Source: Maledivibacter halophilus
GTDB taxonomy: Bacteria > Bacillota > Clostridia > Peptostreptococcales > Caminicellaceae
Direction of reading: 5' to 3'
Length of the DNA: 64,000 bases
NCBI RefSeq assembly: GCF_900167445.1
Contig: NZ_FUZT01000001.1
Span: 827,363-891,362, forward strand
Below, piece by piece: positions 1 to 8,774 of this stretch. The first letter of the stretch is position 1, and every line of letters starts with the position of its first letter. The notes under the pieces were generated by a model, which was given only the letters and a program-made list of their open reading frames with translations, had not been told where the DNA came from and ran no database searches. The position numbers were made by a program, and so were the translations under genes.

Positions 1-1
1 T

Positions 2-61
2 ACGAATTTAGATACGATTATAACAATAAAGTATCCAATTGAAACTGCATTAAAAAGTTAA
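2..61 (+). CDS. C-terminal end of an unidentified gene (partial)
   Basis: One frame is open from the window edge to a TAA at 59-61 and reads as the tail ...TIKYPIETALKS. It runs straight into a rho-independent terminator whose stem overlaps the stop codon, which is what a genuine gene end looks like in this genome. Too little protein is present to assign a family. A second frame is also open for 13 codons, so the frame choice is not certain. Confidence 0.35.
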   Translation, partial: TNLDTIITIKYPIETALKS

Positions 62-85
62 TTAAACAACAATTAACTTTTTTGC
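52..85 (+). terminator. Rho-independent terminator
   Basis: The arm AAAAAGTTAATT (52-63) is matched by AATTAACTTTTT (71-82) with a seven-base loop and a T run. It ends the partial gene at the left edge; the A-rich 5' side means it could also work leftwards. Confidence 0.75.
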
Positions 86-147
86 ATGTAGTTATTGTTA
101 TAGGACAATTCACATAGTTCATACAAATAAATAAGGAGGGATACCTG

Positions 148-276
148 GTGGATAGGATTTTTTATACTGGGAAGATAACAAAGGGTGAACTCTCTGAGAG
201 ATTAAATGAACTATTGAATAAATATTTAGATGAGTTATATAAAAATGATAAAGTAAAGATAGAAAAGGAGTCATAG
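148..276 (+). CDS. Small hypothetical protein, 42 aa
   Basis: A GTG at 148 stands seven bases after a strong AAGGAGGG ribosome-binding site and opens 42 codons ending in TAG at 274-276. The protein is charged and mostly predicted helical, with an ELSERLNELLNKYLDELYK stretch after a short N-terminal MDRIFYTGK. A terminator overlaps the stop codon, so the gene has a good ribosome site and its own transcript end. I do not recognise the family. It has no signal peptide or membrane segment, and no neighbour suggests a role. Confidence 0.55.
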   Translation: MDRIFYTGKITKGELSERLNELLNKYLDELYKNDKVKIEKES

Positions 277-292
277 ACTCCCTATTTTTTTA
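267..292 (+). terminator. Rho-independent terminator overlapping the small ORF stop
   Basis: GGAGTC-ATA-GACTCC (267-281) is a six-base-pair perfect stem followed by CTATTTTTTT. It ends the 42-residue ORF. Confidence 0.7.
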
Positions 293-300
293 TAAATACA

Positions 301-350
301 TAGGTGAGGGAATTGCATAATTCTAACTTGGCAAAAGTACATAATATATA
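301..350 (+). repeat. Family A interspersed repeat, single end (copy A1)
   Basis: GTGAGGGAATTGCATAA followed by TTCTAACTTGGCAAAAG matches the reverse complement of the right ends of the elements at 30117-30252 and 14324-14492. Only one end is recognisable here. It lies about 45 bases beyond the broken 3' end of the ABC-transporter lipoprotein gene on the other strand, so an insertion or recombination may have removed the rest of that gene. Confidence 0.6.
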
Positions 351-393
351 TTACCTTTATTTGTAAAGATAAAAAATCTTTACTTGTATGGTA

Positions 394-972
394 TCATATG
401 AATAGTAATACATAATCACCTTCACCACCTTTAAAAGCTCCAGCCATTACTGCAAACTGGATATCAGTTCTAACAGTAACATCTTTTCCAGGCTCTAGAC
501 CATGTTTTCTAAGTACATATTCCAACGTCATCTCAGGCATTCCACCTTTTCTTCCTCCTATGATGGTTTTTCCATTAAGCATATCAAAGGTAAAGTTGTC
601 GTTTTTTTCTCTTCCTACTAAGAATGAACCATCTCTTTGAGTAAGCTGTGCGAAATTTACTGCATAATCTTCTTTTCTCTGATTGTAAACATATACTGAT
701 GCTTCTGGACCCATAAAACCTATGTCTGCCTGATTGGATAATAAAGCAGTCATTGTTTTATCGGCACCATTAGTATTTATGAGTTCTACTTTAAGACCTT
801 CTTTTTCAAAAAATCCTTCCGTTAAAGCTACGTATTGAGGTGCATAAAATACTGAGTGAGTTACTTCTGCAACGGTAACCTTTGTAAGCTCTTTTTCGCC
901 ACAACCTGTTAAAACTATAGAAAAAATTAGTATTGCAGACAATAACAAGGAAATGACTTTAAACTTTTTCAT
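394..972 (-). pseudogene. Truncated ABC-transporter substrate-binding lipoprotein (SsuA/NMT1 type)
   Basis: The gene starts with a good ribosome site and ATG at 972. It encodes a lipoprotein signal with lipobox LTGC (Cys24), followed by the first half of an NMT1/SsuA-type solute-binding fold (KVTVAEVTHSVFYAPQYVAL...). Relatives bind taurine, sulfonates, nitrate or thiamine precursors and are usually 320-340 residues long. Here the frame ends after 192 residues at ...GGEGDYVLLFI, near the hinge between the two lobes. No remainder of the gene and no permease or ATPase gene follows, and a family A repeat end lies just beyond the break. I read it as a non-functional remnant. The original substrate cannot be told. 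Confidence 0.75.
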
Positions 973-1202
973 ATAAATCCCTCCATAATAAAATTTTGCC
1001 TATAATTTTATTATATTCACTATATTTTTAAAGGTTACAATTGAGTAGGTTATATAAAATTAATTGCTTGGGAAGAGCTATATAATAGATTTGCTAATAG
1101 AAGGCCCAATTAAGCCATGATAAATAAAACGTATGTTATATTTATCCCATATTGGGTATTAATAATATCAAAAGAAAGGTATAGGAATAGAGGAGGAATA
1201 TT

Positions 1203-1715
1203 ATGAGAAAAGATATTATTAAATTTGGTGGAAAACCAATAACATTAAGAGGTAGAGAAATCAAAGCTGGAGATATTGCCCAAAATTTTAGTGCAGTTAA
1301 TCAAGATTTATCTAAATTTAATTTTTATAACGATACGAAGGGAAAAATAAAGGTTATAAGTGTTGCACCTTCCATAGATACATCAGTTTGTTCCCTTCAA
1401 ACTACAACCTTTAATCAAAGGGCTTCAGAGTTTAAAGATGATGTTGAAATAGTTACTATTACAGTAGATTTGCCCTTTGCTCAAAAGAGATTTTGTGGAG
1501 CAAAGGGGATTGAGAATATTCAAGTAGTATCAGACCATAAGGACCTTGACTTTGGAGAAAAATATGGCTTTGTAATAGATGAAATGAGATTGCTTTCTAG
1601 AGGTATAGTTGTAGTAGATAGGGACAACACAGTTAAATATGTTGAATATGTTGAAGAAGTAACCAACGAACCCAATTATGAAAAAGCTTTGGAAGAGGTA
1701 AGGAAATTAATATAG
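1203..1715 (+). CDS. tpx: Thiol peroxidase Tpx
   Basis: The protein is a 170-residue atypical 2-Cys peroxiredoxin of the Tpx family, which reduces hydrogen peroxide and alkyl hydroperoxides in the cytoplasm with electrons from thioredoxin. The peroxidatic cysteine is in PSIDTSVCS (Cys63) and the resolving cysteine in QKRFCGAKG (Cys98), at the spacing expected for the family. Length is typical. The start is set by GAGGAGGAATATT before ATG 1203. It is a single gene closed by a hairpin and is not visibly linked to the redox cluster at 8.8-11.5 kb. Confidence 0.95.
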   Translation: MRKDIIKFGGKPITLRGREIKAGDIAQNFSAVNQDLSKFNFYNDTKGKIKVISVAPSIDTSVCSLQTTTFNQRASEFKDDVEIVTITVDLPFAQKRFCGAKGIENIQVVSDHKDLDFGEKYGFVIDEMRLLSRGIVVVDRDNTVKYVEYVEEVTNEPNYEKALEEVRKLI

Positions 1716-1735
1716 GATTTAATTTAATTATAGAA

Positions 1736-1777
1736 AAACACCACAGTCAAATAGAATCTTTTCTGCCTGTGGTGTTT
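1736..1777 (+). terminator. Terminator hairpin after tpx
   Basis: AAACACCACAG (1736-1746) pairs with CTGTGGTGTTT (1767-1777) across a 20-base loop. The U tract is weak. It separates tpx from the convergent histidine-kinase gene and may serve both. Confidence 0.6.
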
Positions 1778-1857
1778 AATATTGATACCAAAAAGAATTA
1801 CCAAGACCTCAAAAATCAAATCTTAAAATTACAAATGTCTACTTAAGCTTATTTGTA

Positions 1858-3987
1858 CTATTTCAGTAGAACAATAACAACCTTAAATAAATCGCCATCA
1901 ATTTCTATGTTGAATGTCCCATTTTGTAATTCTATAAGACTCTTCGCAATAGATAATCCAAGACCGCTGCCTTCACTGTTTCTGGATTCATCTCCACGTT
2001 TAAAGCGCTCCATTAGTTCATTTGCATTGATGTTAAGTTCATATGAGGATATGTTTTTTATTATAATAGTAACGTTATTGTCTGAATCGATTATATCAAT
2101 ATAAACTCTGGAGCTATTAAGGGCATATTTAAAAATATTGGACATAAGATTTTCTATTACACGCCATAAAAGTTTACCGTCTGCTTTAACAAATACTTTT
2201 TCCTTTGGATATTTAAGCTTAAAATCTAATCCAGAAGCAGCTATTTTGTCATCCAATTCCCCCATTCCTTGCTTTATTAGAGATATTACATCTATTTCTT
2301 CTAAATTTACTGGAATACTGCCACTAGATGCCTTTGAGGCTTCAAATAGGTCATCGGTTAATGCTTTTAGTCTTAAGGCTTTTTGATCTAATACATCTAT
2401 ATATTTTTCTGCATTTTCAGATTTCAAACCTTCTTTTTTTAATAAATCTATATAGGTTATTATAGAGGTAAGGGGAGTTCTTATATCATGGGATACATTA
2501 CTTATAAGCTCAGTCTTTAATCGCTCACTTTTAAGCTCATTTGCAACTGCTTTACTGAGGCCTTCAGCTATGCTGTTTATGTTATCAGCGAGCTTTGCAA
2601 ACTCACCCTTTCCCGATATATCGATTACATGATTAACATGACCTTCCTTTATCATAGTTACGCCCTCTTTTATTGCAGTAAATTCTTTTGTCTTCTTAAA
2701 TGATAGCCATAATGTTACTCCTACAGCTCCAGAAGCAATAAAAAATACTAAAATAGCAGGTATAAAAGCACCAGTCAATAGTGCGAGCATAAGGGAAGAT
2801 AACCCTATTATTAATGGGCAGCCTATTGAAATTAACAAAATTTTTATGGTGAAATTCCCACTATTGTATATTTCACATATAAGCCTGAATAGCTTATTGA
2901 ATATATTGTATATTAATGTATGCTTTATAAGGGTTCTATTCTTAATATGCTTAACTAGGGATAGGACTAATAATAAGCCCAAAGTACCCAATGCAGCTGT
3001 TATATATGGGATTAGAATATAAATATCTTTTATAAATATAAATTCCATTGCTCCAAACCATAATACTATAACACCTAAGCACAGTATAATATTAATATCA
3101 TTGTAAAGTCTATTGACGAAATTTAAATAAAGCTTATTATCTTTAAAGGATTTTCTACCAATAACCAATATTAAGTATATAAATGCAAGTAATAGACCAA
3201 CTAATAAAGTTGCCACATTATATAGAGTGTCAGTTATAGCAGCTTTGCTTTTTTCCCATTTTTTAATTTTATCATTCAAGGGCTCTTCAATAAATGCAAT
3301 ATACATAGTATGGTTTGCTTTCTCTAATCTTCCAGCATTCCTTGTAATCAAGTAATCATTATAATACTTAGGATTAGTTTTTACTTCCTTAGGAAAAACT
3401 ATTTCTTCAGATTTATCAAAAATTAGATAAGCAGGATAGTTTTTAAAATATTTTTTAGATTTACTTGGGCTATTAGTAAATTCATTTTCACCATCGCTTG
3501 CATAATATAAAATTCCATTTAAGTTTTGTAATTTACTTAAATATGAATCAAATATTTTCAAATCCTCTTCGATTAATTTATTTTTACTTTGGAATATTTC
3601 ATCGGCATTATATCTTTCAAAGGTTTCATAATTTTTATCATCAGACCAGTTAGGATTATAGTTATTGGAATTTTTCTTGAACTCTGAGAAGAGATGTTCT
3701 TTTTCTCTTTGCAGATCCCCTGTAACTGTTTTACCAGATAAGATATAATCCTTGTTTTTGTACTTTGTGATTAAAAGGGATAGATAATGGGTTAAAGAGT
3801 CTAATTCCCTTATATAATCTTCACCATGATAATAATTATCCTCAAAAACTATATCTATTTCACCCTGGGTTGATTCCATCAAATTTATAAATATAGTTAT
3901 ACTACTGGTAAAGCAAGTTATTACTATTATAAAAACAATAATTTTTGTTATTATTGAATGACTAAAATTTTTCCATTTTATAGCCAA
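1858..3987 (-). CDS. Membrane sensor histidine kinase
   Basis: This 709-residue kinase is the sensor of the two-component pair with the regulator just upstream. Order of parts: membrane segment about 12-35; extracytoplasmic region about 40-250; membrane segments about 255-277, 296-318, 323-345 and a long hydrophobic block 381-430; HAMP-like linker about 430-482; dimerisation and phosphoacceptor box SNVSHDIRTP with His500; then an ATPase domain with N box ENLMSNIFKYAL and G box GSGLGLSIAK. The several central membrane segments are more than a standard two-segment sensor has. The start is a TTG at 3985-3987 lying inside the regulator's last codons, a 26-base overlap that suggests translational coupling. 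The signal sensed is unknown. Confidence 0.9.
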   Translation of the reverse strand: MAIKWKNFSHSIITKIIVFIIVITCFTSSITIFINLMESTQGEIDIVFEDNYYHGEDYIRELDSLTHYLSLLITKYKNKDYILSGKTVTGDLQREKEHLFSEFKKNSNNYNPNWSDDKNYETFERYNADEIFQSKNKLIEEDLKIFDSYLSKLQNLNGILYYASDGENEFTNSPSKSKKYFKNYPAYLIFDKSEEIVFPKEVKTNPKYYNDYLITRNAGRLEKANHTMYIAFIEEPLNDKIKKWEKSKAAITDTLYNVATLLVGLLLAFIYLILVIGRKSFKDNKLYLNFVNRLYNDINIILCLGVIVLWFGAMEFIFIKDIYILIPYITAALGTLGLLLVLSLVKHIKNRTLIKHTLIYNIFNKLFRLICEIYNSGNFTIKILLISIGCPLIIGLSSLMLALLTGAFIPAILVFFIASGAVGVTLWLSFKKTKEFTAIKEGVTMIKEGHVNHVIDISGKGEFAKLADNINSIAEGLSKAVANELKSERLKTELISNVSHDIRTPLTSIITYIDLLKKEGLKSENAEKYIDVLDQKALRLKALTDDLFEASKASSGSIPVNLEEIDVISLIKQGMGELDDKIAASGLDFKLKYPKEKVFVKADGKLLWRVIENLMSNIFKYALNSSRVYIDIIDSDNNVTIIIKNISSYELNINANELMERFKRGDESRNSEGSGLGLSIAKSLIELQNGTFNIEIDGDLFKVVIVLLK

Positions 3988-4648
3988 TTCCCCACACCAC
4001 CTTTAAATATTTTGGTTCCTTTGGATTTATTTCTATCTTTTCTCTTATTCTCCTAATATGTACCGCAACTGTATTTTCTGGATTATAGGCTGGTTCATTC
4101 CAAACTTTTTCATAAATTTCATCTATGGAATAGACCCTGCCGGCATTTTTTGTTAAAAACTTAAGTATTTTATATTCAAGGGGAGTTAATTTAATTAATT
4201 GTCCATCAACAGTTACTTCTTTACTTTCATCCTTTACAATTAATTCACCGGTTTTATAAACTCCAGCTTTAGGGGTGAAGCTTCCAAGATTTGTATACCT
4301 TCTAAGCTGGGATTTAACCCTGGCTATAAGCTCTAATGGGTTAAAGGGCTTTGTAATATAATCATCGGCTCCTATGTTTAGTCCCATTATCTTGTCCATA
4401 TCTTCAGATTTAGCAGAAAGCATAATAACTGGAATGTTTTTAGTTTCTCTTATTTTATTTGTAGTCTTCATACCATCCATTTTAGGCATCATTATATCCA
4501 TAATAATTAAATGAATTTCTATATTATTTAATATATCCAGTGCTTCCAGTCCATTATAAGCCTTTAAAATACTGTAACCTTCATTTTTTAAGTATATTTC
4601 TATAGCTTCAACTATTTCTTTATCATCATCGCATACTAATATATTCAT
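3962..4648 (-). CDS. OmpR/PhoB-family response regulator
   Basis: The 228-residue protein has a receiver domain (about 1-115) with the acidic pocket CDDD near residue 7, phosphoacceptor Asp51 in IIMDIMMPKMDG and the conserved Lys in YITKPF, followed by a winged-helix DNA-binding domain (about 130-228, ending VVWGIGYKMEKF). It should be phosphorylated by the histidine kinase encoded by the overlapping downstream gene and act as a transcription factor. An extended -10 promoter lies 33 bases upstream. A pair of TTCTTAAG direct repeats 11 bases apart lies about 150 bases upstream, the spacing typical of this family's binding sites. Confidence 0.95.
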   Translation of the reverse strand: MNILVCDDDKEIVEAIEIYLKNEGYSILKAYNGLEALDILNNIEIHLIIMDIMMPKMDGMKTTNKIRETKNIPVIMLSAKSEDMDKIMGLNIGADDYITKPFNPLELIARVKSQLRRYTNLGSFTPKAGVYKTGELIVKDESKEVTVDGQLIKLTPLEYKILKFLTKNAGRVYSIDEIYEKVWNEPAYNPENTVAVHIRRIREKIEINPKEPKYLKVVWGIGYKMEKF

Positions 4649-4680
4649 AAAGTGTCACCTCTTATTTTTTTTGTAGACAT

Positions 4681-4689
4681 ATTATATCA
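4681..4689 (-). promoter_or_regulatory. Extended -10 promoter for the two-component operon
   Basis: On the minus strand the sequence reads TGATATAAT, an extended -10 element, about 33 bases before the response-regulator start. No good -35 box is present, as is common for extended -10 promoters. Confidence 0.5.
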
Positions 4690-4799
4690 CATCCCTTCAA
4701 TATATAAGCTTTAAATATGAAGATTCAAGTAAAGCTATTAACTTTCTAACTCCCATGCTTAGATGATAACATTTGTATCTTACAGAATAGTTAATAAAA

Positions 4800-4818
4800 T
4801 TCTTAAGGTTTTCTTAAG
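4800..4818. promoter_or_regulatory. Direct-repeat operator candidate TTCTTAAG-N3-TTCTTAAG
   Basis: TTCTTAAG occurs at 4800-4807 and again at 4811-4818, an 11-base period matching one helical turn, as OmpR/PhoB regulators require. It lies in the 358-base divergent gap between the regulator gene (4648, minus) and the gene at 5007 (plus), so it could control either. The rest of this gap is AT-rich with no other recognisable feature. Confidence 0.45.
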
Positions 4819-5006
4819 AAAAGAAATCAATAAAAATTCCTAATCACTTTGACTTTGTTTATATGCTAAATAATGAAGATATTTACTAAAAAATAACTAT
4901 AATATTTTGAAATAGAAAACAGTTATATATTTAAATTTTTAATTAGAAATCCACAATCTTATCTGATATATTTAAAAGTAATTGAATCAAAATGGAGGAG
5001 ATATAA

Positions 5007-5471
5007 ATGAAAAAGGAAGTAAGTATAAAAAAGATTAAAAATGATGCGGAAGAATCATTTAGAAGAGGCGATTTTTACTGTTCAGAAGCCATAGTGAGTT
5101 CTATAAAAAATAATTTTGAAATTGATATGCCCGATGAAATGATTGCAATGGCTTCTGGATTTCCAATAGGAATAGGAAAATCAAAATGTGTTTGTGGAGC
5201 AGTATCAGGTGGAGTATTATCTTTAGGATATTTTTTCGGAAGAACAAAGGGTGGAGATCCAAAGGTTCAAAACACTTTGAAATTAGCTAATGAATTACAA
5301 CAAAGCTTTAGAGATAATCATGGGTGTTTATGTTGCCATGTTCATACAAAGGGAATGAATATGGCTTCTGGTGAGCATAAAAAGCAATGTATATCCTTTA
5401 CAGGTGAAATAGCTCAGAAGGCAGCTCAAATAATAGTAAGAGAGCTTAATCTTAAAAATATAGACGAATAA
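5007..5471 (+). CDS. C_GCAxxG_C_C-family cysteine-rich redox protein
   Basis: The 154-residue protein carries the family pattern: YCSEAI (Cys25), KCVCGAVSGG (Cys61, Cys63), CLCCHVHTKG (Cys107, 109, 110) and QCISFTGE (Cys128). The family is named for these spaced cysteines; members are small cytoplasmic proteins thought to do thiol redox chemistry or bind metal, with no settled function. The GCA segment reads GAVSGG here. The start follows ATGGAGGAGATATAA. It is 13 bases from the next gene, a membrane transporter, so the two are probably co-transcribed and functionally linked. Confidence 0.85.
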   Translation: MKKEVSIKKIKNDAEESFRRGDFYCSEAIVSSIKNNFEIDMPDEMIAMASGFPIGIGKSKCVCGAVSGGVLSLGYFFGRTKGGDPKVQNTLKLANELQQSFRDNHGCLCCHVHTKGMNMASGEHKKQCISFTGEIAQKAAQIIVRELNLKNIDE

Positions 5472-5484
5472 TGGGGAGTGAGAA

Positions 5485-6417
5485 ATGGAAAGAGTAATAA
5501 GAAAGGTTCCTCTACCAATAGCAGGACTGATGTTGGCTTTAGCAGCAACAGGTAATTTAGTATTGTCTTATGGTAGTATATATAGAAATGTTTTTGGATT
5601 AGTATCTTTGGTAGTATTTATGCTCCTAGTAGCTAAAATTTTAATTTATACTAAATCAGTTGGTGAAAAACTTAAGAATCCTGTTATAGCCAGTGTAAGT
5701 CCAACTTTTTCTATGGGGATGATGATTTTATCTACTTATATAAAACCGTATTTTCCTTTAGGTGCTTATATAATTTGGGTATTAGGGTTATTGATACACT
5801 GTGGTTTAATAATTTACTTTACAAAGAATTTTATTTTTAAATTTGATATTAGAAAGGTTTTTCCAAGTTATTTTGTAGTTTATGTGGGTATTGTAGTTGG
5901 CAGTGTTACAGCTCCGGCATATAATATGCTAAAGCTTGGTCAGATAATATTTTGGTTTGGGTTTATTTCCTATATGATTTTATTACCGATAGTAATTTAC
6001 AGAGTTTTTTTTATAAAGGAAATTAAAGAGCCCGCTTTGCCAACAATAACTATATTTGCAGCACCTGCAAGTTTATGCTTGGCAGGATATATGAGTAGCT
6101 TTACAGAAAAAAATATGAGTATAGTTATATTTTTAACGGTTTTATCACTTTTTATGACTTTATCTGTGCTTTTATACATGCCTAAAATGTTAAGAATTAA
6201 ATTTTATCCAAGTTATGCAGCATTTACTTTCCCATTTGCGATTAGTGCCATTGCTTTGAAAAAGGTTAATGGATTTTTAATCAAAACTGATCAAGGAATG
6301 GAGGTATTAAAATATATAGTAAATCTTGAAGAATTGATTGCAGTTATAATTGTAGTTTATGTATTAATAAAATACTGTGGATTTGTTTTTGCTAAAGAAA
6401 AAGCTATTTCTTTCTAA
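5485..6417 (+). CDS. TDT-family (TehA/SLAC1-like) membrane transporter
   Basis: A 310-residue, strongly hydrophobic protein with about ten predicted membrane helices and the opening VPLPIAGLMLALAATGN, typical of the tellurite-resistance/dicarboxylate (TDT) family, whose plant and bacterial members TehA and SLAC1 form anion channels. Substrates vary (anions, malate, sulfite, tellurite), so none is assigned. It follows the cysteine-rich protein by 13 bases with a GGGGAGTG ribosome site. A hairpin closes the two-gene unit. Confidence 0.8.
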   Translation: MERVIRKVPLPIAGLMLALAATGNLVLSYGSIYRNVFGLVSLVVFMLLVAKILIYTKSVGEKLKNPVIASVSPTFSMGMMILSTYIKPYFPLGAYIIWVLGLLIHCGLIIYFTKNFIFKFDIRKVFPSYFVVYVGIVVGSVTAPAYNMLKLGQIIFWFGFISYMILLPIVIYRVFFIKEIKEPALPTITIFAAPASLCLAGYMSSFTEKNMSIVIFLTVLSLFMTLSVLLYMPKMLRIKFYPSYAAFTFPFAISAIALKKVNGFLIKTDQGMEVLKYIVNLEELIAVIIVVYVLIKYCGFVFAKEKAISF

Positions 6418-6427
6418 GATTAAAGAG

Positions 6428-6456
6428 GCCTGTACTTATTTAAAATAGGTACAGGC
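6428..6456. terminator. Hairpin between convergent genes
   Basis: GCCTGTACTTATTT is followed almost without a loop by its complement ending GGTACAGGC. No long T run follows on either side, so it is a weak or bidirectional terminator between the transporter gene and the STAS gene. Confidence 0.5.
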
Positions 6457-6467
6457 TATCTATATAA

Positions 6468-6767
6468 CTAGTCTACTATTTGAAAAAAATCATTTAATTT
6501 TGTAATTGTTAAAATCCTATCTACTAATCTCGGTATACTTTTTAAAATCATATGGCCTTCTTTTTCATTCATTACTTTAAGGAGTGAAATTAAAATACCT
6601 ATTCCTGAGCTATCAATAAAGGTAATGTTTTTCATATCTAGAACTAATGTTTCTATATCCTTTGTTATATTACTTTTAATTTCTTCCTTAATATTATTGG
6701 AGTTTTCAAACGCTACTTTTTCCTCTAGTCTTACAATAAGGGAATTTTCTCCTTTTTCAAATATCAT
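6468..6767 (-). CDS. STAS-domain protein (anti-sigma factor antagonist type)
   Basis: The 99-residue single-domain STAS protein resembles SpoIIAA and RsbV, which bind partner-switching kinases and are switched off by serine phosphorylation. The phosphorylation loop is FIDSSGIGIL, with Ser54 at the usual position. No anti-sigma kinase or sigma gene is nearby. Instead it follows a chemoreceptor gene by 15 bases on the same strand, so it may act with that receptor, for example in a partner-switch output, rather than in sporulation. This link is inference from position only. Confidence 0.85.
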   Translation of the reverse strand: MIFEKGENSLIVRLEEKVAFENSNNIKEEIKSNITKDIETLVLDMKNITFIDSSGIGILISLLKVMNEKEGHMILKSIPRLVDRILTITKLNDFFQIVD

Positions 6768-6782
6768 ATTATCACATCCTAA

Positions 6783-8450
6783 TCAATCTAGTTTAAATTC
6801 ATTTATGCTATTAATAAGATTTTCTGAAATATCCTTTAGCATATCAGAAGTAGCTGCCAGTTCTTCCATTGTTGCTGTTTGTTCTTCAGTAGCTGCTGCA
6901 ATTTCTTCAGTTGCAGCGGCATTTTCTTCAGAGATAGATGACAAGGTGTATACCATTTGTTCTAACTCATTACTTGTATCAATTAATGAATTGGTTATTT
7001 TTTCAACGCCTTCAAGTTCATTAGCAGTATCTTCAGTATGTTTAACTATTTTATCTAATTCATCCCCTGCTCCTCTAATATTTTCCACTTGTTTTTTAAT
7101 TTCTTCCTCATTAAACTCCATAGAGTGAACAGAAACTTGAGTTTCAGAAACAATATCTTCTATAAGGCTAGTTATTTTTTTAGCAGAAATACTTGATTCT
7201 TCAGCTAGTTTTCTTATTTCCTGAGCCACTACTGAAAAGCCCTGTCCATATTCACCTGCTCTTGCAGCTTCTATTGCTGCATTTAAAGCAAGAAGATTTG
7301 TTTGAGAAGCTATTCCATGGATAACTTCAACAATGCTGCCAATCTGCTGAGATCTCTTCCCTAAGTTTTGTATTGATTTAGTTGCAAACTCTACAGTTTC
7401 AGTGATTTTATCTAGTTCATCAATTGTCGAATGCAGATATTGGTTTCCGTTTAAAGCAGCATTATAGGAGCTTAGAGATTTTTGTGATGCAATATTAAAG
7501 CTTTCCTTAACATCTCCACTGATATCATTTAGTTGATTAGAAACATTTTTTAAGTTGTCAGCATCTTCAGTTAATCTAGTGCTGCCTGATGCCATATCCT
7601 GGATGTTAATGGCAATTTCTTCAGCACTTTTGCTTGTTTCTTTTGAGGAAATTCTAATAGAATTACTATAGTTTTCCATATCATCAGAGTTTTCCTTAAT
7701 CTTCGATATAAGATTTTTTAGATTCTCAATCATAGTTGAAAAGGACTTAGCTAAAATACCAAGCTCATCCTTGGAAGAATATTGAATTTTCACATTTAAA
7801 TTTCCCTTGGATATGGCTAAGGCTTTATCTGACATAGTTCTAATTGGTTTAACAAGCCATTTGTTAAAAAATAATACTATTAAAACTAATATAATCACAG
7901 TAATTGATGAAAGTATAATTACTAAGGTTTTAATATTTTCAATATCTTTGTGAGATTTAGCCTCAATATTTTTAATATCTTTATCGATAATGCCTTCGAA
8001 TTCTCCTATTAGACTTCTAACTTTGTTAACGGATTCAGTAAAATCTGTTCCAAATAATACTTTAGCTTCATTGATTTTTCCAGACCTATAGAGGGAAATA
8101 ACTTCTTTTCCTAGATCATGTATTTTTTTATGGGGTTCTTCTATTGCTTTATGGACATCCTTTGTAGAGTCTGTTGGCTTAAATGAGTAATACCATTTAC
8201 CAAAACTACATTCAGTGTGGGAGTTTACCTCTGGAATTTCTCCAGTTGCAAACATTCTCGTTATATTTTCCATCCAAATTATATGATCTATTTCTTTGTT
8301 CAATAGAAATTTAGATAATTCATAATGCTCTTCTATAATTTCTTGATTTGTAGCTAGTTTTTCATTAGATATAAAAAAACTATATGCTAGTACTGCTGAT
8401 ACTAAAAAAATAATAATAAAACTAATAGATATTTTATGCAGTATTTTCAT
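6783..8450 (-). CDS. Methyl-accepting chemotaxis protein with an extracytoplasmic CZB-like domain
   Basis: The 555-residue receptor has membrane segments at about 8-28 and 175-195, a HAMP domain about 196-250 and a long signalling coiled coil with the conserved hairpin tip [20 protein letters not shown]. The region between the membrane helices carries HIIW (His56, Trp59), ECSFGKWYY (Cys81) and PHKKIH (His107, His111). This three-His, one-Cys layout matches the CZB zinc-binding domain, which is more often cytoplasmic. The receptor may sense zinc or oxidants such as hypochlorous acid. There is no C-terminal CheB/CheR pentapeptide. The start follows AAGGAGATTACGTA. Four C-terminal EEIAAATEE-like segments are ordinary for the family. 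Confidence 0.9.
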   Translation of the reverse strand: MKILHKISISFIIIFLVSAVLAYSFFISNEKLATNQEIIEEHYELSKFLLNKEIDHIIWMENITRMFATGEIPEVNSHTECSFGKWYYSFKPTDSTKDVHKAIEEPHKKIHDLGKEVISLYRSGKINEAKVLFGTDFTESVNKVRSLIGEFEGIIDKDIKNIEAKSHKDIENIKTLVIILSSITVIILVLIVLFFNKWLVKPIRTMSDKALAISKGNLNVKIQYSSKDELGILAKSFSTMIENLKNLISKIKENSDDMENYSNSIRISSKETSKSAEEIAINIQDMASGSTRLTEDADNLKNVSNQLNDISGDVKESFNIASQKSLSSYNAALNGNQYLHSTIDELDKITETVEFATKSIQNLGKRSQQIGSIVEVIHGIASQTNLLALNAAIEAARAGEYGQGFSVVAQEIRKLAEESSISAKKITSLIEDIVSETQVSVHSMEFNEEEIKKQVENIRGAGDELDKIVKHTEDTANELEGVEKITNSLIDTSNELEQMVYTLSSISEENAAATEEIAAATEEQTATMEELAATSDMLKDISENLINSINEFKLD

Positions 8451-8623
8451 TACGTAATCTCCTTTCTTGTCTAAAAAATCTTCTATACAATTCTAATTTA
8501 TACCCAAGTAAATTTAAATTATATATAATTTATGAAAAGAATTTAAAAAAATGATATAATATTTTTAAAAGTTGAAAAAAACCTTAAAATAGAGGACAAT
8601 AAGTTATAGTACAGATTAAAATA

Positions 8624-8714
8624 TATAGTGAATTAAATTCAAAATTAAATTTATACATCAAAAAATCCAAGAAGCATCGATATTTTTAGAGTGTATAAAT
8701 TAAGTTTTACTATA
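8624..8714. repeat. Family B interspersed inverted repeat (copy B1)
   Basis: The outer arm TATAGT...TTAAATTTATACA pairs with TGTATAAATTAAGTTTTACTATA after an inner ATCAAAAAATCC...GATATTTTTAG segment. It shares this sequence with the copies at 24090, 41162 and 55745. It lies between the chemoreceptor gene and the MarR-type gene; nothing else is visible in 8451-8760. Confidence 0.6.
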
Positions 8715-8774
8715 ATAAACCCTATATAATAAGGGTTTTAAAAAATTTTTAACTATTATAAAGAGGTGATATAA

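Noticed and set aside
1853-2386. Open frames on the plus strand opposite the histidine-kinase gene
   Set aside because: They are complementary shadows of the kinase, lack ribosome sites and have unnatural composition.
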